From NCBI RefSeq assembly GCF_001676055.1, contig NZ_LZEX01000009.1:1-64000 (forward strand): 64,000 bases of DNA, written 5' to 3'. Source of the DNA: Morganella psychrotolerans. GTDB lineage: Bacteria > Pseudomonadota > Gammaproteobacteria > Enterobacterales > Enterobacteriaceae. Position 1 is the stretch's first letter; each line of letters starts with the position of its first letter. Of this stretch, positions 32,408-41,685 are shown in pieces. The position numbers and the translations under genes are program-made. Under the pieces are notes generated by a model that ran no database searches, had not been told where the DNA came from, and saw only the letters and a list, made by a program, of their open reading frames with translations.

Positions 32408-33142
32408 TTATTTATTTTCAGTCTGTACGGAACAGGTATTTCCGTTACAACTGAATTTCAGCGGCTTGGTATCACCATAGTCATTCACATAGTAAGCGGT
32501 TGGCGTATTACCCAGCGCCGGGGCACTGAATGTTGCGGAGGATTTTGGCGCCACCATTATCGGGCTGAATTTCACTTCTTTCCCGCCGCTGGCTTCCATG
32601 CGTGTGACTGAAAGATGGAAAGCGGTTGTATTATCAATGGTATATTGCCCGCCGTTCTGCGTCATACGGATACCCTGAGCACCCTCAATAGTCTCCATTC
32701 TGTCCTGTACCTGAATCGCTTTCGGGCGGTAGAACAGTTTGATTTTGGTCTGAAGTGCAATTTGCAGAACATTACTTTTTTCAACTGCCGGCGGTATCTC
32801 ACGGATATTCAGGTAAAATACAGACTCACGATCAGCCGGTAATGACGCGGCTTCCGGTGATAACTGAACCTTTATCTGACTTTTGCTGTTGGCTTCTATC
32901 CGCTGAACCGGCGGGGTGACAAAGACAGGAGACGTGATTTTCTGGCCTGCGCTGTTTTCAATCCATGATTGAGCCAGGTATGGCTTACTGAGATGCTCAT
33001 TTGTCACGGTCAGCGGTACCGATTTATCACCTTCATTATAAATTACGCGGGTTCTGTCCAGTGCGATTGCAGCATTGGCCGCCAGTGGGGTTAAAACCAG
33101 TGTCGCCAGTGCGGCACAGAATAATGTTGTTACTTTTTGCAT
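32408..33142 (-). CDS. Periplasmic fimbrial chaperone (second operon)
   Basis: 244 residues: signal peptide (LFCAALATLVLTPLAANAA), then IALDRTRVIYNEGDKSVPLT with the conserved cleft Arg, YLAQSWIEN, FYLNIREIPPAVEKSN and LQTKIKLFYRP with the cleft Lys; a C-terminal Cys pair (FSCNGNTCSV) matches the chaperone of the first operon. It folds and caps subunits of this operon for the usher encoded upstream. The frame is intact. Confidence 0.93.
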   Translation of the reverse strand: MQKVTTLFCAALATLVLTPLAANAAIALDRTRVIYNEGDKSVPLTVTNEHLSKPYLAQSWIENSAGQKITSPVFVTPPVQRIEANSKSQIKVQLSPEAASLPADRESVFYLNIREIPPAVEKSNVLQIALQTKIKLFYRPKAIQVQDRMETIEGAQGIRMTQNGGQYTIDNTTAFHLSVTRMEASGGKEVKFSPIMVAPKSSATFSAPALGNTPTAYYVNDYGDTKPLKFSCNGNTCSVQTENK

Positions 33143-33202
33143 GTATCGTTCCTTACGGAGTCATCTGTCAATTCGGGTATGTACAATGTCTGTGCCGCTT
33201 TA

Positions 33203-35704
33203 TTATTTCAGGCAGGGCAACAGCATATTAAATTTAAAATTATCAGCCAGTGTCGCCGGAATGTGGAGCGAGCATTGTGTTTTTCCATTCCAGGCAACAC
33301 TCAGATTTTGGCCCGGTTGAATACCTGTCAGGTAAGCCGCGCCATTATCCGCAATAATTCCGATCTCCACATTTTTATCATTCAGAACGGATGCACCGAA
33401 TGGCGGATGAGAATTATCACTCATAGCAATAATACTCATAATTTTATAGCCTTCTACAATATTAAATTTACGATAGCCGATAGCACCGGATGTCAATGTT
33501 GCTGCCTGAACGGATGTCAGGGCTTCTGCATTGTCCGGCAGTTCATCAAGTTCCAGAGATAACTGACTGCGCGAATAGGCAGTTGCTGTCGGGATAACCG
33601 CTTTTCCGAAATGATTGGAATGCACTGCTTTTCCGGTACCGCGTACAGAGATATCAGCCGCACCATTGGTATCGATAAGAATACGCGGTGCCATGGTATT
33701 TCCGTTGCGGTGGAATGCCGCACCCTCTTTAGTCAGCGTCATGCCACCGCGCGACTGACCTGATAATGTAACAATATCATCCTGCACATAAGTACCGCTC
33801 AGTGAAAGGTAGTTATTCCCCCCTTCATTACTGTAAAAACCGGCAACATTAGCATGATTATCACCTTCCCCGACGGAAAGAGAATAGCTGCTGGCATTAT
33901 CAATATCGGTATAATAGTTAATGTTGTTACTGTGTGCTTTTTTATTATAGCTGCCGCTATAGCTGACCATACCTTTGTGGTCATCAAGCGGAACAGACAA
34001 ACTGGCGTAAATACCATTATCTTTGGATTTGTCAGATTCTGTCCGGTACGCTGACATGCTGACACTGAGGTTGCGTTTATCCGCCCAGTCAAAACTGCGT
34101 GACAGTGTCAGACTGTAGTTATTGATGCTTGGCTTATTCCAGAATGTCTGATGGCTGTAGTTCAGATAGGCGTTCATGCGTAAAGACGGAAACACCTTAT
34201 TAAAGATGATGTTATACATCTCTTTATTGTTGTCGGTATTATCACCCCGGTAGCGTTGTTCGACAAACTGGTTCATTGTCATGTAATTGCGCTCGGAGAA
34301 GCGATAACCGGCAAATGTCAGCTGACTGTTGATGGCATCGAATTCTTTTGAATACGTAATACTGTAAGATGAGCCGTTCTTATTTTGTTTATCCGCAAGG
34401 TTATCCAGCTGCGCCCGTGAATAGGATACTTTCACGGAAAATACCCCGAATGGTGCGATATCACGCCCGATCCCTGCTGATATATTCTGATAGTCAGCCG
34501 CCGCCAGCACACCACCGAATAATGTGGTGTTGTTGTTCATCCCCCAGGAGAAACTGCCGACCCCAAAGTCGGGACCTTCCGTTTTATGGTTATCTGCCAT
34601 CGGTTTCCCGGCGGCCAGTTTAAACAGGAACTGACCGGGGCGTGTTAATGTCGCCAGGCGGGATGTTTCAATAGTGAAATGCTGTTCACTGCCATCTTGT
34701 TCTTTAATGGTGACATTCAGAATACCATCACCGATATAGTTCATATCACGGATACGGAAAGGTCCTTTACTGACCTGCTCCTGGTACACGATACGTTCGC
34801 CCTGGCGGATAATAACGGTCGCATTGGTTCGCGCAACGCCGGCTACTTCCGGCGCATATCCCCGTAAAAGCGGCGGAAACATATTTTCATCTGTTTCCAG
34901 GCTCAGGCCAAGGTAGCGGAAGCTTTCAAACAGTTCGGAGGTAAGATATTGCTCCCCCATCATCAGGCGGGCACTGATTGAACGCAGAGCGCGATAGCCG
35001 TATACCTGGTTCCACTGCCAGCGTTTTGTACTGTCGGGCTGGTCGCCTCCGGTTCCCTGCCACTCAGCACGGACACGCCAGGCTCCGAGGTTTACGCCGA
35101 CATCACCATAACCGACGACCTCTTTCTTATCGTTTTTTCCGTGATCCTGCTCTTTTTGATATTTGCTGTAGGTTGCGGTGGCATTATAGTCAAAAATAAA
35201 ACCGGCAATACCGTCATCCCAGCGGGCAGGCGGATCCCAGGCCGGATCGTTGTACTCCATATAGGCCTGGGGAATATTAATATTCAGTTTATTTCCGGGA
35301 ATATCCCCGGATGTCTGCATCTCAGGAATAGCACGGATATCCAGGCACTGTAAGTTATCCTGAGTCAGCCAGTTTGCTTTATTCTTCCACTCTTCTTTCA
35401 GTGCAAGCTGTTTGAATAATTCAGGCGTAATACAAGGAAGTGTTATTTCCTGATCATCTTCAGGCGTGTAGAAAAGTATGTTTTCTTCACTGTCAATAAT
35501 ATGGTTGTTTAATTTTATAGCTAAAGGGTAAGTGCCGGGCATAACATAATGAGCACGACTAAACTTAGAAAAATCTATTTCCTGGCTCTCTGCATCAAGA
35601 AAAGAGGTATTGAAATTAACCGCCTCTTCTGCAAATGCATTGTTTATCTGAAAGGATACAATGATTGAAGCAGCAAGTATTTTTATTGTAGTCATGAGCT
35701 TCAT
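33203..35704 (-). CDS. Outer membrane fimbrial usher (second operon)
   Basis: 833 residues. N-terminal signal (TIKILAASIIVSFQINNAFA), then the chaperone-binding domain VNFNTSFLDAESQEIDFSKF and HYVMPGTYPLAIKLNN; barrel and plug with NATVIIRQGERIVYQEQVSK and GPFRIRDMNYIGDGILNVT; late AGYRFSERNYMTMNQF; terminal Cys pair (TQCSLHIP and LLPCLK). It secretes and assembles the second pilus. It lies directly after the major pilin without an intervening PapH-type gene, unlike the first operon. Confidence 0.95.
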   Translation of the reverse strand: MKLMTTIKILAASIIVSFQINNAFAEEAVNFNTSFLDAESQEIDFSKFSRAHYVMPGTYPLAIKLNNHIIDSEENILFYTPEDDQEITLPCITPELFKQLALKEEWKNKANWLTQDNLQCLDIRAIPEMQTSGDIPGNKLNINIPQAYMEYNDPAWDPPARWDDGIAGFIFDYNATATYSKYQKEQDHGKNDKKEVVGYGDVGVNLGAWRVRAEWQGTGGDQPDSTKRWQWNQVYGYRALRSISARLMMGEQYLTSELFESFRYLGLSLETDENMFPPLLRGYAPEVAGVARTNATVIIRQGERIVYQEQVSKGPFRIRDMNYIGDGILNVTIKEQDGSEQHFTIETSRLATLTRPGQFLFKLAAGKPMADNHKTEGPDFGVGSFSWGMNNNTTLFGGVLAAADYQNISAGIGRDIAPFGVFSVKVSYSRAQLDNLADKQNKNGSSYSITYSKEFDAINSQLTFAGYRFSERNYMTMNQFVEQRYRGDNTDNNKEMYNIIFNKVFPSLRMNAYLNYSHQTFWNKPSINNYSLTLSRSFDWADKRNLSVSMSAYRTESDKSKDNGIYASLSVPLDDHKGMVSYSGSYNKKAHSNNINYYTDIDNASSYSLSVGEGDNHANVAGFYSNEGGNNYLSLSGTYVQDDIVTLSGQSRGGMTLTKEGAAFHRNGNTMAPRILIDTNGAADISVRGTGKAVHSNHFGKAVIPTATAYSRSQLSLELDELPDNAEALTSVQAATLTSGAIGYRKFNIVEGYKIMSIIAMSDNSHPPFGASVLNDKNVEIGIIADNGAAYLTGIQPGQNLSVAWNGKTQCSLHIPATLADNFKFNMLLPCLK

Positions 35705-35737
35705 AAATAACGCGAGCCACCATTGTTTTATTTATTA

Positions 35738-35773
35738 ATGCAGTGACTGAAGCAATCCTTGCAACCACTGCAT
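35738..35773 (-). promoter_or_regulatory. Hairpin between major pilin and usher genes
   Basis: ATGCAGTG ... CACTGCAT inverted repeat in the 99-base gap after the major pilin, followed on the minus strand by TAATAAATAAAA. As in the first operon, a structure here could favour excess pilin mRNA over usher mRNA. Confidence 0.5.
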
Positions 35774-35803
35774 GTATTCAATTTTTAATCAGTAACAGTC
35801 CTG

Positions 35804-36388
35804 TTATTGATAGAAAATCTGGAAGTTAACCGGAGTATCGAAACGACCTGTTGTTGCCTGTTCACCGGCAACTGCAGACTGATTACCTTTCACATAAGCT
35901 GCGAAATTCAGCGGAGTTATCTGATCTTTACCACCGTTAAGCGAATATTTTTCAGCAGGGAAACGTGAACCCAGCTCAATTGCTTTACCGCCGCTGTCAG
36001 TCAGTGCGATACCGGCATTTTGAATAGAACCCAGACCAACATATTTAGAGGTTGCAGTACCGTCTTTCAGTTCGATAGTTGGCGCTGTAAATTGAATTTG
36101 AGCTGTTTTATATGTTGTGGTGTCACAGTTTTTCAGTTCAATACTGAAATTTTTACTGTCAGTACGGTAAGTACCGGCAGTTAATTCATTACGGCTGATT
36201 TCACCGAAATCAACTGTCTGGTCCAGGAATTTACTATCAATAGAGCAAGGTACATTATTAATGTAACCTTTAAAATGAACTGTACCCAGACCACTTTTTA
36301 CTTCTGGTACAGCATCTTCAGCCTGAGCAAAGCCGACAGTAAATAAAGACCCCAGAACAACTGAGAGTAATACTTTTTGGATTTTCAT
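35804..36388 (-). CDS. Major fimbrial subunit (second MR/P-like operon)
   Basis: 194 residues: signal peptide (QKVLLSVVLGSLFTVGFAQA), mature pilin with GLGTVHFKGYINNVPCSID, second Cys in ELKNCDTTTY, and the C-terminal strand FDTPVNFQIFYQ. It forms the rod of the second fimbria. The ATG has AAAGGAAATAAC before it. It is preceded by 1.6 kb of AT-rich, gene-free DNA, which presumably carries regulatory sites. No recombinase or MrpJ-like regulator gene is linked to the operon. Confidence 0.88.
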   Translation of the reverse strand: MKIQKVLLSVVLGSLFTVGFAQAEDAVPEVKSGLGTVHFKGYINNVPCSIDSKFLDQTVDFGEISRNELTAGTYRTDSKNFSIELKNCDTTTYKTAQIQFTAPTIELKDGTATSKYVGLGSIQNAGIALTDSGGKAIELGSRFPAEKYSLNGGKDQITPLNFAAYVKGNQSAVAGEQATTGRFDTPVNFQIFYQ

Positions 36389-37978
36389 GTTATTTCCTTT
36401 ATCGGAGTATTTGTCGTAGTTAACAAACTAAAAAGACTATTTTTATGTATAACAGAAGCAATGAAATAGAGGTCCCACGACAGGTAATATACCGTGGATA
36501 TTAATGTGATTAATATATGAGTAATGAATTTCAAATGCTTAAACATATTATGTTACTTGTTTTATAGAGTGTCAATTTGGTGCGGATAGATGTGTTTTTT
36601 CTATATTACATTAACATTCAATGTTAAGTTTTGAGTGAGTAATTATAAATAGAATTATATCATTGATATGAGCATAATTAGTTCATGGTGTGAATTTATG
36701 ATTAAGGTATAAATACTAATCCGTCTTATTATCATATTGCATACATATCAACAAACATGAAATTTTTAATATTTTTGAATTAATTTTAGTTGCAATATTG
36801 GGTTTTTAATCTGGTTTTGTTAGCAATAAATGCGTGTAAATAGATTTAAATACTATTTTTATTGCCCGGCCAACTATAATAATGTAGTTAATTGACTGGT
36901 TTTTATGCTTACCGATATAAGTGAAATTGATTACTTAAGATAGTAATTTGTGTCATCAATTATACTATACAGATTTTCTTATGACTGGTTGGTGGAATAT
37001 AAGGTGATAGTCATTCTTCTGTCATAAATATTAAGGAAAAACACAGTGATAATAAAAATCCATTAATATTAACATTAACAATTTTTTTACTTATATTATG
37101 TGTTATCGGATGTGTGCATTAACTCAAAAATGGATGAGCAATGGTGTTTTATTGTATGTGACTCAGCGTATTTTTTTTTTATTTTGGTGGGAGCGATTTT
37201 TTGGTGAGAAGAGCAATTGTACACAAATGAAACATAAAATACACAAATTAACTCATTATTTTAACATAAATAAGGCATTTTTTGCCGGACTATGGGTTGA
37301 ACAACCATAATCTGAAATACTATCCGCCGGGACTCACGCTACTGACATAGCCTCCTTTTGTCTGATTTTATGTTTCCGGAGGGAGGAATGCTCAATATTG
37401 TGAGCTGCATCTATATTTACATCATAATGTGATCTGAATCTGATTTATTTATCCTGTCGGTATCCGGTCTGTCTTTCAGTAAACAGTTTAATATTCTGAC
37501 CTAACGTTGGTAATAAGGTGTAACCCCATACTATGGCAGGGTTCTGCTGAATAAATCCAGCAGTAAAGTTCTATTTCCATGATTATATAAAACCATTAAT
37601 AATGTGACTTTATGGAGAGATAATTAAAAAAACAGGGTCAGGCTCACATTATGGATTTATTTGACTATTTTTATGATTATTTGAACCAAAACAAACATCA
37701 CTTATCGAATAATATTTTTCACAAAAACACATCAATTTATATCATCATGAAAAATAACGTTATTTTAATTAATTATTATCCCGAAATAAGTGAGAAAATC
37801 AAAGTTAATCAATAAATATTTATTTATTTATTTTCGTCATTCCTAAAAGGCATGGAAGAGGAATTTTCGGAATATTGTCAGGAAAACAGTCTCACAGGTA
37901 GTATGAATAAGGAAAGGGTACGTTTTATATAAATACACACGAGTAATTCTCAATAACAATTACTATAAAGGTAACACT
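36389..37978. other. AT-rich, gene-free leader between fimbrial and DUF3100 operons
   Basis: About 1,590 bases with no convincing gene; a 70-codon frame at 37098 lacks a ribosome binding site and has unlikely composition. The region is AT-rich nearly throughout, with poly-A and poly-T tracts. A small CTGCTG/CAGCAG hairpin lies at 37544-37563. The region probably holds the divergent promoters of the fimbrial operon and of the membrane protein operon at 37979. Confidence 0.6.
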
Positions 37979-38776
37979 ATGGATATATTAAAAGATAGTA
38001 AGTTGCTTTTGGTCAGCTTATTTATCATTCTCCTCGCGGAAGCAATAGGGCAAATTAAGATCAGTTTGGTGATGATTTTTCCGATGCTTTATTCGATGCT
38101 GATGGGTGGTATTATCAGTTTTCCGAAATTCAAAATCCTCAATGAAAAGAACATGGCCCGCGCTGCTTCCATTATGAGTGTGGCGCTGGTTATCCTGATT
38201 GCCAAGCTGAGTACATCGGTCGGGGCATCCTGGGAGAAAATCATTCAGGCGGGTGGTGCGCTGATTTTACAGGAAGTCGGCCACTTTATCGGCACCATTC
38301 TGATGGGGCTGCCGCTGGCTATTATGTTAGGTATGGGACGTGAAGCAGTCGGCGCGACTTATTCTGTCGGCCGTGAACCTAATATTGCCATTATCGAAGC
38401 CAAATACGGATTAAGTTCACCGGAAGGCCGCGGTGTGATGGCGATGTATATCTGCGGTACGTTATATGGTGCGGTCTGGATGGGCGTTCTCGCGAGTGTG
38501 ATTGCCGGTCTGGATATTATGAGCCCGCTTGCTCTGGCGATGGGCGCCGGTGTGGGAAGTGGTTCAATGCTGGCGGCGGCTGTTGCACCTCTGCTGGAAC
38601 TCTATCCTGATCAGGCTGCTGATATTCAGGCATTCTCATCTTCTGCAAACCTGATGTCCTCTGTGTTAGGTCTGTACATCTATATCTTCTTCTCCTTACC
38701 GTTTGCGTCTTACCTGTACAACAAATTTAAAGGAAAACGTGCAACGGCGGCTGCGGATACTAATAAGGATAATTAA
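37979..38776 (+). CDS. DUF3100 membrane protein, likely transporter subunit
   Basis: 265 residues with about eight hydrophobic segments: LLLVSLFIILLAEAIGQIKI, MIFPMLYSMLMGGIISFP, IMSVALVILIAKLSTSVGAS, then a loop with GREAVGATYSVGREPNIAII and GAGVGSGSMLAAAVAPL. I recognise the pattern of DUF3100 proteins, whose function is not established. It is followed two bases later by a second small membrane protein and 18 bases after that by an M20 amidohydrolase, so the two membrane proteins may form one transporter feeding the hydrolase. The start has AAAGGTAACACT before ATG. Confidence 0.75.
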   Translation: MDILKDSKLLLVSLFIILLAEAIGQIKISLVMIFPMLYSMLMGGIISFPKFKILNEKNMARAASIMSVALVILIAKLSTSVGASWEKIIQAGGALILQEVGHFIGTILMGLPLAIMLGMGREAVGATYSVGREPNIAIIEAKYGLSSPEGRGVMAMYICGTLYGAVWMGVLASVIAGLDIMSPLALAMGAGVGSGSMLAAAVAPLLELYPDQAADIQAFSSSANLMSSVLGLYIYIFFSLPFASYLYNKFKGKRATAAADTNKDN

Positions 38777-38778
38777 TC

Positions 38779-39255
38779 ATGAAAAAGATGACAGAAATTG
38801 CCGTAATCCTGGTTTTGGTCGTGTTGTTTACCGCGCTTGGTGATGCCGTCGGCGGGTCTATGTCCGGACGTGGTGAGTTCGGGCAGATCTTCAGTGATAC
38901 CTTGCTGGCGATGAGTCTGCTGGGCGGAATGTCCTTTGTGGCTTACCTGATTGCGATGATCCCGCCGTTAGGCAAACTGCCGGTTATCTTCTGGGTTTCC
39001 CTGATTGCCGCCGGTCTGTGTTCACCGCTGTTCCCGTACGACAAAGAAATGATCGCGATGACCGGTAAAGTCTCCATTGCGGTTATCAGTACGACAGTAC
39101 TGGCCTTTGCCGGTCTTTCACTGGGTAAAGATATTGATAAGTTCAAAGCGATCTCCTGGCGCATCATCCCGGTATCGCTGGCAGTGTTCTCCGGGACATT
39201 CTTATTTGCTGCACTTATCGGTCAACTAACGCTCACATGGAGCGGTGTTATCTAA
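38779..39255 (+). CDS. Small membrane protein, probable partner of the DUF3100 protein
   Basis: 158 residues with four to five membrane helices (IAVILVLVVLFTALGDAVGG, DTLLAMSLLGGMSFVAYLIA, PVIFWVSLIAAGLCSP, VSIAVISTTVLAFAGLSLG, IPVSLAVFSGTFLFAALIG). I do not recognise a named family. The two-base gap to the preceding gene and conservation of order suggest a two-subunit membrane complex; that is inferred from the spacing. The GDAVGGS turn recalls the EAIGQ turn in the first helix of the DUF3100 protein, so the two may be distantly related halves. Confidence 0.65.
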   Translation: MKKMTEIAVILVLVVLFTALGDAVGGSMSGRGEFGQIFSDTLLAMSLLGGMSFVAYLIAMIPPLGKLPVIFWVSLIAAGLCSPLFPYDKEMIAMTGKVSIAVISTTVLAFAGLSLGKDIDKFKAISWRIIPVSLAVFSGTFLFAALIGQLTLTWSGVI

Positions 39256-39273
39256 TCAGGCGGAGTATTCAGC

Positions 39274-40599
39274 ATGACAATGACTAAAGACCAACTGAAA
39301 GCGAAAGTCTGTGAGGCAATTGCTGCCCGCAAGAGTGACATTAAGAAACTGGCAGAGAATATCTGGGCAGAGCCTGAACTCGGTTATAAAGAGACCAAAA
39401 CGGCGAAGAAAGTTGAAGCCGCATTTGATTCTCTGGGCGTAAGCTACCGCAATCAGCTGGCACTCACCGGGGTTAAAGCCCGCCTTAAAGGCGGAAAAGG
39501 CAGTAAACGAAGTGTTGCGGTGATCGGTGAGCTGGATGCCATTATTTGTGCTGAACACCCCGATGCTGACGATCAGACCGGTGCGGCGCACTGTTGTGGT
39601 CACAATGCGCAGATAGCTAATATGATGGCTGTCACCATGGGACTGGTTGATTCCGGGGCGATGGCGTATCTTGCGGGGGACGTTGTACCTTTCGCGGTTC
39701 CTGCGGAAGAGTATGTGGAACTTGCGTACCGCAACAAACTGATTGAGCAGGGAAAAATCAGTTATATCGGTGGTAAACCGGAGCTCATTTCTCTCGGCGA
39801 ATTTGACGATGTGGATATGGCAATGCAAATCCACTTAACCAGCGTTAAGCCTGAGCGTGAGAATGGCTTTATTGAAATCTCCACAACCACTAACGGGTTT
39901 GTCGGTAAACTGATTAATTATAAAGGTAAACCGGCACACGCCGCGGCGGCTCCGCATCTTGGCATTAATGCTCTGAATGCGGCAATGATTGGTATCATGG
40001 GCGTCAATGCTTTGCGTGAAACCTTTCAGGAGAAAGATTACATCCGCTTCCACCCGATCATCACCCAGGGCGGTGATCTGGTGAACGTCACACCAAGTGA
40101 TGTACGGATGGAAAGCTATGTCCGCGCATCAAACGTGCCGGCCATGATTGATGCTAACGAACGCATTACCCGTGCGCTGGTGGCAGGTGCTATGTCTGTT
40201 GGTGCCGAAGTGGAAGTGAAGGATTTACCGGGCTATCTGCCGCTGTATAACAACGCCATACTGAATGACTTGTTACAGCAAAATGCGGGTGATTTGATTG
40301 GTGATGAAAATGTCTGGGTTGCTGCGCACATGACCGGCAGTACCGACACCGGGGATCTCTCCCACATCATGCCGGTCAGTCATCCGTGGATTGGTTCAAT
40401 CCGCGGCGGTCTGCACGGGAAGGATTATGTGGTCTTTGATGATGATATGGCCTATATCCGTCCGGCTCAGATGATGGCAATGACCATTATCGATCTGCTG
40501 TTTGATGATGCTGCCGGTGCTGAAACACTGTTAGCAGAATACACACCGCTGATGAAAAAAGATGAGTACCTCAAATTTATCGGTTCCTTTAAAAGCTGA
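39274..40599 (+). CDS. M20-family amidohydrolase (AbgB-like)
   Basis: 441 residues of the M20 aminoacylase type. Metal-site motifs: WAEPELGYKETKTAKK, VAVIGELDAI, and AAHCCGHNAQIANMM with Cys/His ligands; the lid domain includes HAAAAPHLGINALNAA; late motifs are HMTGSTDTGDLSHIMP and RGGLHGKDYVVFDDDMAY. Relatives (AbgB, HipO-like, amidohydrolases) split N-acyl amino acids or p-aminobenzoyl-glutamate in the cytoplasm. Here the enzyme is the third gene after two membrane proteins, so the imported compound is probably an amide cleaved inside the cell. Its exact substrate is unknown. A terminator follows. Confidence 0.87.
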   Translation: MTMTKDQLKAKVCEAIAARKSDIKKLAENIWAEPELGYKETKTAKKVEAAFDSLGVSYRNQLALTGVKARLKGGKGSKRSVAVIGELDAIICAEHPDADDQTGAAHCCGHNAQIANMMAVTMGLVDSGAMAYLAGDVVPFAVPAEEYVELAYRNKLIEQGKISYIGGKPELISLGEFDDVDMAMQIHLTSVKPERENGFIEISTTTNGFVGKLINYKGKPAHAAAAPHLGINALNAAMIGIMGVNALRETFQEKDYIRFHPIITQGGDLVNVTPSDVRMESYVRASNVPAMIDANERITRALVAGAMSVGAEVEVKDLPGYLPLYNNAILNDLLQQNAGDLIGDENVWVAAHMTGSTDTGDLSHIMPVSHPWIGSIRGGLHGKDYVVFDDDMAYIRPAQMMAMTIIDLLFDDAAGAETLLAEYTPLMKKDEYLKFIGSFKS

Positions 40600-40610
40600 T
40601 AATCCCCGAC

Positions 40611-40632
40611 AAGGCCCGGAAACGGGCCTTTT
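40611..40632 (+). terminator. Rho-independent terminator
   Basis: AAGGCCCG-GAAA-CGGGCCTT followed by TTCTCT, 12 bases after the amidohydrolase stop codon. Confidence 0.92.
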
Positions 40633-40732
40633 CTCTGTGTTTGCCCACTTTCTGTTGATTTCGTCCCGCTTTCAGACAGACGGAAAAGATTTATCCTGTT
40701 ATTGGTGATAAAGTCACCATTGCATAAGAAAG

Positions 40733-41611
40733 ATGCAGACAACATTCAGGGACAGAATGGCGATAATCTCAGTACCTTTATTAATTTATCAGTCTCAGCG
40801 GCGCAGGGATGATTACCATACGGACGATATGCGGTGTGGTGATCTGGATATACTTGTACTCCGTGACCAATTGCGGCTTTGCGATGTTTCCGCTTTGGCG
40901 GATCCCTGGACTATGCAAAAACCCGAGGCTGATTCGGGTTGTCATCCTGCCTTTATGGGGCTGAATTACAAACCTCAGGTTTTTAACCTCGGCGCAAAAG
41001 CGTGCAGCCGGATCCTGTTTGATGAGATGCGGCAATTATCCTCTCAGTTTTCCTGGTCATGTGGCTACCGGGGAATTTTAAGTAAACTTATCTCCCACAT
41101 GCAGCGTGCAGACGGTAAACCGTATCGTGATCGTGCGCTGGATTATTCATTGCGTGACAATATATTGAGCCGGGATGTATTTAATCCTGTGCTGTCCTCT
41201 GTCAGAAAAACACTGACGGCGCATATCGACTGGCAGGCAGGTAAATTGTGCAGCAATGTGAATATTGAGAATAAATTCCGCGAAGGGCTGAATAAGACAT
41301 TGTTACCGGCATACAGCCGCTGGCATGATTTAAAAAGAAAAACACCGGTTATTCTCAATGATACCTGGGCGACTGAAATTACCCTGGAATCGCTGAATAT
41401 TAAGAATGGTCATTTTACCGCACTGCTCAGTTATCAGCTTCAGGGGCATTTCGGATTAAGTACCGGCGATATGAAACGCTTTAATGGCGGCAACCGGTTT
41501 TTCCGTCTCTGGTATGTATTGCAGCGCTATGAAAAATTCGGTTTTAAACCGTTTTTTATCAATATAAAAACAACCGCAGAAGTAACCGGAAAACGGCCAG
41601 GCAGAGTATAA
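40733..41611 (+). CDS. DUF3289-like protein
   Basis: 292 residues (a start at ATG 40757 is also possible). The TDDMRCGDLDILVLRDQL segment near residue 30 and the following blocks, including ILFDEMRQLSSQFSWSCGYR and YRDRALDYSLRDN, look like DUF3289 (the Yersinia YPO3983 type). I see no signal peptide or membrane helix. DUF3289 proteins have no settled function; some occur near type VI secretion genes, but no such genes are in this window. The gene stands alone between two terminators. The assignment is by pattern memory only. Confidence 0.6.
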   Translation: MQTTFRDRMAIISVPLLIYQSQRRRDDYHTDDMRCGDLDILVLRDQLRLCDVSALADPWTMQKPEADSGCHPAFMGLNYKPQVFNLGAKACSRILFDEMRQLSSQFSWSCGYRGILSKLISHMQRADGKPYRDRALDYSLRDNILSRDVFNPVLSSVRKTLTAHIDWQAGKLCSNVNIENKFREGLNKTLLPAYSRWHDLKRKTPVILNDTWATEITLESLNIKNGHFTALLSYQLQGHFGLSTGDMKRFNGGNRFFRLWYVLQRYEKFGFKPFFINIKTTAEVTGKRPGRV

Positions 41612-41637
41612 CTCAGTGTAATACATAAAAATTATAT

Positions 41638-41664
41638 AAAAAAAAGACCCGCAAAGGTCTTTTT
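41638..41664. terminator. Bidirectional terminator
   Basis: AAAAGACC-CGCAAA-GGTCTTTTT between the convergent DUF3289-like and acetyltransferase genes, with A-tract before and T-tract after. Confidence 0.85.
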
Positions 41665-41685
41665 CATATCTGCAATAAATACCGG

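Noticed and set aside
37098-37310. A 70-codon plus-strand frame in the long AT-rich region
   Set aside because: No ribosome binding site, unlikely composition and no recognisable pattern.
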